From Anarhynchus alexandrinus (Eukaryota; Chordata; Aves; Charadriiformes; Charadriidae): 64,000 nucleotides of DNA. The DNA lies in assembly GCA_008711295.1 (NCBI GenBank), contig VUYV01000014.1:8511897-8575896 (forward strand), in the 5' to 3' direction. A model generated the notes under the pieces. The model ran no database searches, was not told the origin of the DNA, and saw only the letters and a list, made by a program, of their open reading frames with translations. A program made the translations under genes and the position numbers. Shown here one piece after another: positions 12,853-24,500 of this stretch. The stretch's first letter is position 1. Each line of letters begins with the position of its first letter.

Positions 12853-13732
12853 TCTGTGACGTCTCTACAAGGCTTATGCTGCACAGTGGGGAGTAGAGAC
12901 TTCTCCCCACTGCACCATGGACAAGTTCATTGCTCCAAATGAGAAGAAAATAAATGGAACACGTTCCCGATCCACTTCATTTTGAAGATACCATATATGA
13001 CAGATTATTTATGCACGATCCCTTCTAGGTCTCCCCATGACTGAGTAAGCATCCCACAAATGCATATTCCCAGTGAGATGCCACAGTTTGGCTGAGGCAA
13101 TTAGATCATTACTGGAAATAGTACTGAGCTATAGTTTGTCTGACAGAAGTAAATTCAAGGAAATGAAATACCGAGTTCCGAATCATAGTATCATCCATTT
13201 AGACTTTCTGATAGTCCTGAAAGACAGATGGTCTAAGAAATGGCTGTAATCATCATCTGGGAACAGTTTAACTCCTAAGACATGTTAAAACAGCAGTATT
13301 TGCAGAAATATCAACCTGCAGTTGTGAATGGGGTCTTCTGATTGGGTAGGCTTAGTGAAATACATTGATAAAATTTCAGAGGATATTTCCTTCAGACATT
13401 CTTCCCTTTCAAAAAGTAGTTTAACAAAAAACTTAAATATGACCACATTTAACAGATTTACCATTAGTAATAATGAATATGTCAAGCTCAGACTCTGTGA
13501 TTCTTACACTGAAACAACCCTCCTTCGAGACAGTTGGAAGATCTTCCAGGGTATGAAAAACAAGACCAATGTGTGCATCTGTAAATGATGTTGAAAAGCT
13601 ACACCTTGTTAACTAAACAAGGCCAGAGCCCAATCTCTGATTTTGAGGTCAAATGCCACAGCTGCTCCTCAAAACAGGATGGTCATGTTTGGAAGGGTCA
13701 TGGGCCACCTTGTTCCCCAAACTGTGCCTCTG
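12853..13732. other. Noncoding sequence, no gene seen
   Basis: Unique AT-rich sequence between two CR1 fragments. An 86-codon stop-free plus-strand stretch at 13328-13588 has AT-driven composition and no splice support or family likeness. Confidence 0.55.
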
Positions 13733-14000
13733 GTAAGAGGTAACGGGCACAAACTTGAACATGGGAAGTTCCATCTTAACATGAGGAGGAACTTCTTTAC
13801 TTTGAGGGTGGCAGAGCACTGGAACAGGCTGCCCAGAGAGGTTGTGGAGTCTCCCACTCTGGAGACATTCCAAACCCGCCTGGACACTGTCCTGTGCAAC
13901 TTGTTGTAGGTGACCCTGCTCGGGCAGGGGGGTTGGACTAGATGATCTCCAGAGGTCCCTTCCAACCCTGACCATTCTGTGATTCTGTGTGATTCTGTGG
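13733..14000 (+). mobile_element. CR1 LINE, 3' fragment, plus orientation
   Basis: A 5'-truncated CR1 that starts in the ORF2 tail (encoded RGNGHKLEHGKF) and ends in two GATTCTGTG units. The 3' UTR variant ('ctgctcgggcaggggggttggac') and the CTGTG rather than CTATG terminal repeat mark a different subfamily from the 5.6 and 29.1 kb copies. Confidence 0.93.
13736..13909 (+). pseudogene. CR1 ORF2 C-terminal remnant
   Basis: About 57 codons of the ORF2 tail, in frame to a TAG at 13907-13909, with the conserved [16 protein letters not shown] segment. The RT and endonuclease domains are absent. It is the coding part of the CR1 copy at 13733-14000 and is not an independent gene. Confidence 0.85.
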
Positions 14001-16392
14001 TGTTCCTGGGAGAGTGGTAACTGCCATGAGCCAAAAAAGTGCCAAGGAGCAGCTAATGGGAGCAGTAAGGCCAGTGCTCAGGCCTGTGTCCAGCCCTGCT
14101 GTCAACCCACATATTCATACATGTGCTGCAATGTGTAGGTATAGGAACATGTCTGGGAGACACGTGTTGCTGCCTTACAATACAAAGAGACTTCACTGGT
14201 GCATAGTCTTATATATACCAAGGTTTTGTGTGTTGTATACAAGTGCAAAACACAATTCTTGACATTCTCAAAGCTTTACCTGAATTTATCAACTAACAAC
14301 TCTTACGACAAACAATCCCAGTTAGTCCTCAAAACAGGACCTCTGTACCATACTCATTTTAAAGGACAGGAGTTTCTGGAAGCACATACTGTCTCCAAAA
14401 GAGAAAAACAAAACGTTAACCCTGACATGATTTATTATCCCCTTCATATCAAGCCATGATTCAATTGTTCTCTGTGTCATGGTCTGATCCTGCAGTTTTT
14501 TCTCTTCTAAGTCACCCTTTATTTAGCAAAGGGAGGAAGGGCTGCAGGATTAGGTCTTGACCTCCAACCAATATTCTCCTCAAAGCAGAATGATGCATTC
14601 TGAGTGCTCAGAATTGCCACGATAGTAGGTGGCATAAGGAAATGTAATATTTCTTCGGTAAATAAGGTTAAGTTATATTGCTTCAGTTTTTCATTTGAAG
14701 AGAGCAGAGAATTTCCTTCTCCCAGTCTTATTGGATTCAGAAAGTCACCCACATTTAGAGCATGTGGGGATGGGATGCAGAGTATCTGCGGAAAGATCCA
14801 TACGGCGCGTGCAGATGGGATTACTCTACTCGTTCCCTAGATGTAATTGCAGTTTCACAGAAATTCTGCTAAAAACACATTTATTTGGCAGTAAATAAGA
14901 TGACTAATTGCAAAGGATAGCTGCACATAAATTCTAGACTGAATTTTTTGGCACATTTCTAATTGTCATATAAAAGAAAATGACATACTCTCTCAACTCA
15001 TTTTTCCTAATTAAATGCAAAATATGACATTATTCCTACTACTCTTATCAAAGGAAACGAAGGTTATTTCAGTTTAACTGTCAAATGCGGCATATGGTTC
15101 CCTGATTTTTGGTACACTGTGCAGCAGAAGTCCTGGGCAGATGATTTCAGGACAGGATCTGACCATACCTCCTACTGAGACCCGTATAGATGCTCTCAAT
15201 CCAGACTTGTGGACTGTTCTGTACAGAGTTACATGAAGGTGATGTGGCCCTAAATTAGTGACTACAGGATCAGGGTGGTTTTTTTATTTTTCTTTTCCAA
15301 AGTTCTCTACGTGGATTGTCACATACATTTCAGACACAAATTTGGTATGATAATCAAGGTGTTAAAGCCATTACAAGCCGATGGCTTGTCAGCAATCTTT
15401 GATTGTCTCTGACCTGTTTATAGCAAAAGGCTATTACAAACAGCCAGTACCCAAAGTCACATAGGATGCATTGGGCTGAAGAGGATGAACTCAGATCTTT
15501 TGTGTCCCAAGCCAATGAAAAAACTGACTGTCCATACAGGATTTCTGATACCGAAAAGGCAGCTAAGAGAAATTATGTAAAGATCCTTTGCTGCCAGCTT
15601 TGAATAATGAAACAAAAAAATTCCTTTCAAATAGCACACAATGTAAGCTATTCTAATATACGTAATGTTAAAAAAAACCCAACCCTACAACAGCCGTACA
15701 GTGCAAGTCTAGCACAGAACAGACATGTTTTAGTAGTACAGTGGGATTTTATTGTTGCTGCCTTTATCTGTACACGCAGGAAGAGCACTGTCATTCTGTC
15801 CACATAATAGGATGCAAAATATGCCGGTTTATTAATTGCTTAACATCTACCAAACAGCACAATATTTCCCACGTGGGAAAACACATGCTAAGAAGGAAAA
15901 AAAAAACCCAACAAAAATCCCCCAAAACCACAATTTAAGGTGCAACATCTCTCAGCACTGGACATAAAAGACATTCAGTAAGAATGCAGTCGGTTGAACA
16001 CCGTCACTTGCCTGACTGTGAGCCCTTCTTTATGCATGAGGATTTTGAAGCCTAATGAGTATGCACAGAGCATTCCCACTGATTCACCACCACAGAGAAG
16101 AGATTTGGCCGGGATTTCATCCAGAAAATGGCTAAGAAAATAGCAAAGCACAGGTATGGGAGAAGCTCTGCTGTGCTCCATGATTCTACCTTCACTTCGT
16201 TATAGAGCTACCTCGTTTGACTGCGGCTATTTTCCCTGCCTTGCGACACAAACCCTCTCTACAGCGTGCTTCAGACACTATTCCATTAGGGAGTTCTCCC
16301 AGACCCAAGGGAAATATTCTGCAAGCCAGGGATTCTCTTTGCAAACCTCATATGCTGAAGTCCTCTGCTCTGCACAGGAGACTCAAATATCT
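14001..16392. other. Noncoding sequence, no gene seen
   Basis: Unique AT-rich sequence with only short A/T runs. I found no supported exon, RNA gene or transposon. Confidence 0.6.
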
Positions 16393-16524
16393 GGATTCAA
16401 GGCCAGGTTGGATGGGGCTTTGAGTAACCTGGTCTAGTAGGAGATGTCCCTGCCCATGGCAGTGGGGTTAGAACTAGATGATCTCTAAGGTCCCTTCCAA
16501 CCTAAACCATTCTATGATTCTATG
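16393..16524 (+). mobile_element. Short CR1 3' fragment, plus orientation
   Basis: About 130 bp covering only the final ORF2 codons (FKARLDGALSNLV, stop at 16435-16437), the 3' UTR with 'gatgtccctgcccatggcagtgggg', and a terminal CATTCTATGATTCTATGG. It belongs to the same broad subfamily as the 5.6 and 29.1 kb copies but is in the opposite orientation. Confidence 0.92.
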
Positions 16525-19500
16525 GCCAAAAAAGACAGACAAGTAACATTCTCCACCTTTTTTTTGATAACTGAGCATTGCCAACCCTTCAGTAATCAAA
16601 GATCATGAGTTAAACTCATACATACACCAAATCATACCCATGAATATTTTCAAACAGAAAACCTTTCTGAGTTTGATCTTCCCAACACATTCATTGAAAG
16701 GGCTTTTTTGTTCACTTGTTTGCTTGCTTTACGCTGAGGTCTGCATGTAGTCACTTGCTTCCTGGAGTAGAACACTAAGAGAAATGCCAAATATTGTGAG
16801 AACTGTGATAAAAACTGTGGCTTACAACCCATCTAAGCCTCCCCCTCCACCCATGTTTTGCCGGAGGAAGCCAAGTAAGCCCCAGATCTGCTGCTCTCCA
16901 AATCTCACTTGAAACTTGTGGAGACGCTGGTAGTGACACAACATCCTCAACAGTGGGAGAGAAGGCTGCAGTACTTGTAGTAGATGTGTGTGGTCGGGAT
17001 TTTAAGGAGATGGGTCAGGAACACAAGCAACAGGAAACTGATGAGAAAAAGGCCACACAGGGACTGGTGAGAATACAGTCTTTTACTGGTTTTCTGCCTT
17101 CCTGAACACATCTCAGCCTAGCAATGCACCGGGCCATTGACTCATCAGTGCCAAAGACAAAATTTAGAATCATGAGATCCACGTACTGAGCATGGTTACA
17201 GTGACAATCCTGTGATGCTGGCTACCCCCGGAAATTTTAAAGTCAAAACCAGTCTTTTCAGCTCAGAGATACTCATCTTCTTTCATTTTCTGTAGCGTAA
17301 GGAGTGTCAGCACTGATAGGACTGCAGGACACAAACCTTAGATGTTATTTAAATATATCAATTCAGGGGAAAACATCAGCAAGATATGGCAACAATATGA
17401 GCAGCTCTATCAGCCAGAAACATTTTATATCTAAACCTCAAATTCTCTAGAGAAATCTTCAGACTCAAAGAAACAGCAAACTGCCGTATAATTCATCTTC
17501 ATAATCTTGATGTGTGATTTTTATCACTGACATACTACTGCACTCCTGGCTTTTATTATATTCCGATTCCTGTTAAAGGTGTCCATTTGGCCTTGTTGAG
17601 GTATAATGCAATAAAATCACCTTTTTCTGTTTATTTCTGTTGGAGTCAGTGAGGGACTCAAAGGCATTCTCTTGGTGGGAAACTAAAAGCTAGACCTTAC
17701 GCTTGTTTCAGTGGTGTAAATCTATTCCAATCCCACTGATTTCAGTGACATTACATGTGGTTACATCTAGAGAAAGCTGTAGTTGGTGGTACAAGCCCTT
17801 CTCCACATATAGCTGGAAACATGGAAAATGTTTTGAGAAAATGCAGCTGTGTGTTCGCCCTTTTTCACACTCTTCTGCAGCTATCTGCTGCTGACCGCTG
17901 TCCGAGACAAGGCACTAGACTAGATGGATTCTCTGTCTGCTCTCCTAAGGTCATTCGTATGGTTTTTTTGTAGAGCAAAAATCTCCAGAAACGCACCTAA
18001 CCTACTCATCCAGCCTCAGAATCCATTTCTTTAATTACATAAAATATTTGGATCCTCTTCTTTAAGTGGAGATTGTAAATAATGCACTGTTTAATACATT
18101 TTAAAAATCACCTGGTATCGAACAAGCCATTTAATCTAACTTAACTCTGATCAATATTATAATTAATTCCCTACTTCATCTGTCTTTTGAAGCGGTGGAA
18201 CAAACCAGCTTGTATCAGTTCAGCCCCGCAGGACTGTGCGAAACACTGGGGCTGTATTCCTGCTTCCTCCTCCTAAGTTAAGATTAATCAGCAGAAGGTT
18301 TCCTTGTTTTTAGGAACGCTTTATAGAAGTAATTCAGGTCAAAAGAAAAAAAAAAGTCACAACTTCATTCATCTGATCTCGTGTCTGATTTGATTTTTAA
18401 ATCATTAGTCAGGATGAACTGCACTAGCTTCACTTTAGGTAAATCATAAGGACTTCTCCCTGTGTTCCCGTGAAATGCTGAAGTACTCCTGGGCTCACTC
18501 TGCTTGAAGGAGGCTCAAGGTGCAAAGACTAACAGGAAAAAAGTCACAATCCCATTGGCTCCAATGAAGGAAGAGTCCAACCTGCCAGACTCTTCCAGTG
18601 CCACCCAGTACAGCACCCAGGTCTCCAGTTAGCATCACAACCACCAGACATAAACTCCCTCACCCTTATAGACAAAAAACCCTCTCAAATTTATAATACA
18701 GTGCATATTTTACACGCCAGCAAGGGCAGCGAGCCTACTAGGAAAGCAGGTTGTCACCAACCCTGTCATTCTCTTGCCCACTAATGACCCAAAAGCTGAA
18801 GGATCATCAGAAATCATGCTCACACTTAATAGATTTTCCTAATTACCGGTCAACCAGACATATGACCGGAGGGAACAGCTGTGGCTGAGAGCTCCCAAAT
18901 GCATTGCAAAAAGACCAGCTGCCACAGAAGTGAATTCTTTCTCCTGCAGCGGAGAGTTACTCTGCAAACCTTCAGCTCCCTGTGATGGCCAATCCAAACA
19001 TGCTGCAGATCATTATTTTTTTAAAACCCTTCCCAAAGAAGCATTTCTGTTATCCGTCTCTCTCTTGTCAGAATGGCTTTCCTATCCCATGGGACCTGCG
19101 CTGTGAAAAGGAGAACCAGGACAGGCTGGGAAAGTCTCTCTTCCACTGCTACCCTGAGAGCAGTTTGGGGGGTCCAGCGCTCAGCCAGGGGCACTGATGC
19201 CTTGGTTTGGTGTGATGCCAGGCAACATTGTAAGTGAAGATCAGTGATGAGGAAAGGGGCCAGAAGGCTGTAAATAAAATAGTTAGAAAACATATGCCCC
19301 CATGGAGATCTCAGAAGGATTTAATGATTTAAAACTTCCTTCCCAGATTCTTCCAATTCCCATGACTCTTATTTAGTTTAATAAGAGCTGTGAGTGTGCA
19401 GATCCACTCACCAATACTGGCAAAGTCTCGATACTTCCTTAATGCTCCTATTCCTTTAGCTATGTGATTAATAAACAGTGCTTCTTTTTTTTTTGGGGGG

Positions 19501-21154
19501 GGGAGGTTTTATGGTGCAGGGAAAGTTTGTTAACATGATTTGAATGATCCCTTAGAGATTCAGAAAACCAAAGAGTAATTCAAGGTAACATAACAGTTTA
19601 AATTTCCTGATATCTAGGACAATCATGAGTTTCTTGAGAACTCAAGTCACGATTTCTAAACCCCAGAGGGCAGCGTCTTTGCAACGATTAAAAACCCTTT
19701 GTTGCTGTAGCTGACCAGCACAGTTAACACTTTTGGGTACCTTGAGGCACCTACCAGTGAAGGCTGCCCTGGCAGCTGGGCTTTCGTTGGTGGGGCAAAA
19801 AAGATATAAAAAAGAAACCCCGTATGCCAGTTCCCAGCAGCGCTGCTGCAATTTACTGGTGTGTTGAACACGGCACGAGGGGCGATGTTCAAACCATCTC
19901 TCGCCACGAGGCTTTTCTCCGATCCCCGCTCCGGTGGCTGACCCAGCAGCTGGACTTCTCAGGAGCCCTCTGGAAATTGTAATGCGCTGCCCGTAAGCGC
20001 AAGTAGGACAAGTGAAAAACAAGTGTGTGCCTCTGAATGACTTGCAGATTTTGGAGGTTTCGTCCTTATCGTTGTGCTGCTGGCAAAGTCACACCCTCGT
20101 AATGCAAAAGACCAGCAGGGGTGAAAAAAATCAGAACAGATCCCTGATTAATACAGTTTGCCTCATTGCCCTTTACTACATCTACAGTGACAACAACCGC
20201 ATGCTGGGCTGGCGTTGGGGAGCAGCTCTACGTTAAGAAACAGATTCCCCCTTCCCCTGAAATTCCTACTTGTATGGCTCAAACCTCTCTGTCATCATTT
20301 CCATCCTCCTGTAACACGTTTGCTCCTCCAGGTTTACTGATTAAAATAGCTCAAAGAATAGTCTATGTGACTTGGCTTCTAATAATTTCAATTAAAAAGA
20401 AAAAAAACAAACCAAAACAAAACAAAAACAAACCCCACACACGTTGTTTATCTGCCTCATTGGATAACAATTTTTGGCAAATGGTGCTACCCAGCTGAAT
20501 TTAACAGCATACGAAGTTGCTGCGATACTGACAAATACAGAGCATACTTGTTATAGCAGTGTTAAAAACGATGACAACAAGAACCCGAGCTCTTCCCTGA
20601 GAATTACTGGGAATCTTGTGCCCTTTTCACAACTGAGATCTCCACAGAAATTCCCTTGTGCATTACGCAGTTTAAAATGTTCAGATGAGCTGCAGCAGGC
20701 AGCACCAGCGGTAGTGAAGCGCTGTTCTTCCCACGCCAGCCCCGCTAACTTCAAAGAAGATGCACAGGAAACAGAGAACAATTAAGCCCGGGTTCCAAAA
20801 CACGCCATCTCAGTACAGAGCACCACGGCTACATTCTGACCAGCAGCTGGTTTATAACCTCAGTTGTAGAAATTTTGAGAGAATTATGAGAAGCCAAGTG
20901 GGGACAGAACAGCATCACAAATATCACCTTTGATTATTAACCTTGCTGAGACCAAAAGAGATCAAATTCAAAGCCGAAAACAACTGAAAGATAAGAATAT
21001 TAGTCAAGAGCCTTCTTTGAGAAATACTCTTAATTCAGTTTCCACTCCAGTGGGAATGCCAAGTACAGGTAAGCCTGAATACACACAAGAAGTTACATCA
21101 TAACAGTGATTTAGAAAGAATAGATAGAAAACAAATAGATAGATAGAAAACAAA
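16525..21154. other. Noncoding sequence with a few ancient repeat hints
   Basis: Mostly unique AT-rich sequence. 'cactagactagatgg' at about 17914 resembles a motif common in reptile and turtle interspersed repeats. A G-run follows a T-run at about 19487-19502. An A-rich low-complexity stretch lies at 20390-20440. A moderately CpG-rich patch at 19840-19990 has open minus-strand frames but no convincing splice signals. No gene is supported. Confidence 0.5.
17700..17765. repeat. Possible ancient sauropsid interspersed-repeat relic
   Basis: 'ggtgtaaatctattcc' followed by 'cccactgatttcagtgacattac' fits the remembered sauropsid repeat pattern (tgtaaat..ccactgacttcagtgg..gttac). It is very diverged and the family is not named. 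Confidence 0.35.
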
Positions 21155-21465
21155 TCATATGAAGAGCGGTTGAAGGAACTGGGACTGTTTAGTTTGAGGA
21201 AGAGGAGGCTGAGGGGAGACCTCATCACTCTCTACAACTATTTGAAAGGACACCATAGAGAGGTTGGTGCTGTGCTGNTAATGACAGGACAAGAGGGAAT
21301 GGCTTCAAGCTCCAACAGGGTAGATCTAGACTGAACATTAGGAAAGAATTTTTCACAGAAAGAGTGGTTGGGCACTGGAATAGGCTGCCCAAGGAGGTGG
21401 TTGAGTCACCATCCCTGCATGTGTTTAAGAGCCATTTAGGTGTGGTGTTGGGGGATATGGTGTAG
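21155..21465 (+). pseudogene. CR1 ORF2 C-terminal remnant with frame break
   Basis: ORF2 tail in two blocks. The first frame runs from 21155 to about 21275. The second begins at a GACAGG codon pair just after the N at 21278 and runs to TAG at 21463-21465, including [15 protein letters not shown]. The switch between frames coincides with the ambiguous base, so the break may be a real indel or an assembly error. The catalytic domains are missing in either case. Confidence 0.8.
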
Positions 21466-21562
21466 GGGAGAACTTTGTAGAGTAGGGTAGATGGTTGGAC
21501 TCGATGATCCCAAGGGTCTCTTCCAACCTAGACAATTCTATGATTCTATGATTCTATGATTT
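21155..21562 (+). mobile_element. CR1 LINE, 3' fragment, plus orientation, with assembly N
   Basis: A 5'-truncated CR1 beginning in the ORF2 segment encoding [14 protein letters not shown] and ending in three ATTCTATG units. The 3' UTR ('gttggactcgatgatcccaagggtct') differs from the other copies, marking another subfamily. A short GATA-rich tract (21119-21148) abuts the 5' end. One N lies at 21278. Confidence 0.93.
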
Positions 21563-24500
21563 GGTATGTGAAAAATTTCTATGCTCAAAGTCCAAAAAAA
21601 CAGAGCTTTGTTCCTTCCTAATGTATAACCATGCAAACCTCCCTGGGGTCATTTTTGGACATCTGGTCCTTCTTGTTTGCTTTCCGAATTAGGTATGACA
21701 TTTTCATCATGCCAGATTCCTCTCTATGGCCTTTTAGCCCTATGTGTGCTGATAAATTACAGGAGCTTGTGAGCGCTTCTGAAGCAACAAAATCAGTATT
21801 TGGATGCCCAATAGCAACTATAATATATCTGGACAGAGAAACAGCATAGACTATGTCTTGGGCTAAGAAAGCATCTGGCGACTTGCAAAAGGTAACATAA
21901 CAGTCATCTTCCCAGTAAAAAGGGCAGAGCAAGTTAACAGGCACATATTTTCATGCTTCAGCATCCAAGGTTCATCTGGGGAAAAAAAACCTGTGGCAGG
22001 AGGTCCATTTGAAGAAATATTTCTAACAGTTTGGAGCTAGTCAAAATTTTTGAAACAGAAGTGTTGAACCTGACAAGATCTGGTCACTGAAACTAACACT
22101 TCTGCTGGGAATGTGCTAATTTTTATGAAATCATTAGAAAAAGTGTTTTATGTTTAGAATGGTCTGAACACGAGAGAGACCATAGGCGAAAACAATAAAG
22201 AGAGATAAAATATAATTGGGTGACCGAGGCCAACAACTCAGAAGTAGGTCAGAAAAATTTACTTTACCGGTTTCAGAGCTGAGAGCTGAACTTGGCCACT
22301 CATGTCCCAGGTGAGTGTCTTATTTCTTCAATCTGTTTTTCTAGTTCAATTAATATTTAATTGTTTATGCAGCTGCAACAAGAAAGACTGAGAGAAATCC
22401 AGTCCAGAGCAGCTAACTGCTGAATGGTTAGCACATTCCTCGGGGAGATGGGAGAATGGCAAACACCCTCATTTCTCTGCAGTTTGCTCTTCTAAACTCC
22501 ATTTTTTACCAAGAACTTACCCAGTTCTTGGGTTTTCACCCACACAAACCAGGAAAAAAAGAGCATATCTTAAAAAAAAAAAGAAAAAAACACAAACAAA
22601 AAATCTCAAACAAACCACAAAACAGAGCATTTTTGTTGGACAGAAATATTTCTTCCCACACTAATAAAAAGCGTGGTGCAACTTTCATCCCCTCTATGGA
22701 CTCTCAGAGCTGGTGATACTCTCCCCATTTCTGCTTTTCAGGAAAAGATCCAGTTATTCCCTCCCGTTTGAAGAGCTCTCACAGCCGGCTCTGCACCGGT
22801 AGCGCTTACGCCCAGAGCCCAGCTGGCTTTGGCACCGACACGCTTTTCCCTCCAAAGATTTCAACCCAAGGTTAGTACAAGGGATCAGATCGGCCAAAGA
22901 TTATCAAATCTTAACAAAAGAAAGAAACATAAAGACTGAATTAAAAAAAAAAAAGAGTTTTAATTCGGAGAAAAAAATCCGCGATGAGGTCTAGTTTCCC
23001 CAGGCCTTTTTATGTAGGTCGCTCCTACCCCATCCCCTTCGAGCTGGGGCAGCTGTTCTCTCCTCTCCTTTTCTCCTCATCTCACCTGCCCTTTTGAAAT
23101 CCTGCCCAAGGTCACTGTTATTGTCTGTGCCTTCTCAGCCTGGCTAAACCTCTTCTGCGGAGTGTCAGAGGTGTGTATCAAAGCAGATGGCTCGACATTG
23201 TCTGATATCCCTTGAAACATCAACCAGGAGGTGTGATGCTACCAGTTAACACAGTCCTTCCTCCTTCCCTCCCATTCTTGAGTATTTTTTGTTAACAAAT
23301 TAAATACTCAATATATGCCCTGATGAAATCACTGCAGTAGCTACTCAACACATTGCCTGCATTACTTATCACAAATGTTTCTCCTGCCATTCTCATCCGC
23401 CAGTGAACCACCAGCCAAAACCAGCACAACTGTGGATAATATATGTTTTTCAGAAGTTGCTCAATACGCTGAAGTTACAAAGGGATCAGTGGGAGTTGAA
23501 TGATTCCCAGATCTACCACAGCGCTAAACACCAGCTGCCCATTGCTGAGTCAGCAGTTTCAGCAATGGGGCACTTTCCGATGAAGTAGCCAGTGATATTT
23601 CTGCAAGAAACGCGAGCTATGTGGGGAGCTTCTACACGGCAGAAATTAGACACTGGTCTGTGCAGAGTCTAAATCTGCACCACCTAATGAAAAAATGGCT
23701 TATCTCCTGGCACTGCAATAGTCAGTGTACAACGGCATCATTTATCGACCTATCCATAGCTGTGACACAATTAATGGCAATTTGGTTCCAGCAAAAACGC
23801 ATGTGATTGACCCTACTTCATTAGTCTGGAGATTATTTTACAAACTGAGAGCAAAGTGCTGTGATTTAACAGATGAACTACAATAGCTGATTCATTTAAT
23901 CTTATTTCAACTCTGACAAACCCAGTTACCTTTCAGAGATAATATATTAATGAAACAGCCTCTATACAAGTATTGGTCTGAGATTAAAGAAAGTAAGTGT
24001 CTTTTCTCTGGATTTGTATTTCAAATATATCTCCACGTGCTTAACTTTATTGATTCAGGCAGTAGGTATATGATTAGACAGATAGATAGATGTAGTGTTT
24101 CAACTGATCTACATTCATGACACCACACAAAAGCATTCAAACAGCATTTTAGCTTTAATCTCAGATATCTGACTCTGCAATAAATTCTTTTTCTAACCTA
24201 GAACATCAGCTTATGAAGCTGCAGCTGGAATAACGATGTGGAGGACTGCAGAAAACCTTTGCTAATGACAGATAGCCTAAATACCTTTTAATTGCAGGCT
24301 GTGGTGGAAAAATAAATAAGGCAGCTTTTCCTAGCATCCTGCCCTTTCCTGTGGGGCAGATGCAGACGAACCATCGTGTGGCCTCAGGGAAGCCCTGAGA
24401 CTGCAAAGCCGCCTTGACATTGACTTGAATGGGCCACAACTCCCCAAAGGGCAGGAGCAAAGCAGACCTCGAGCCAGCTGAAACTTGAGAGGCAGAACGC

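Noticed and set aside
13649..14034. Open frames antisense to the CR1 copy at 13.7 kb
   Set aside because: They are the reverse strand of a plus-oriented CR1 ORF2 tail and 3' UTR.
19642..20022. 126-codon minus-strand open stretch in a moderately CpG-rich patch
   Set aside because: Two overlapping frames are open at once, there are no convincing splice sites, and no family is recognised.
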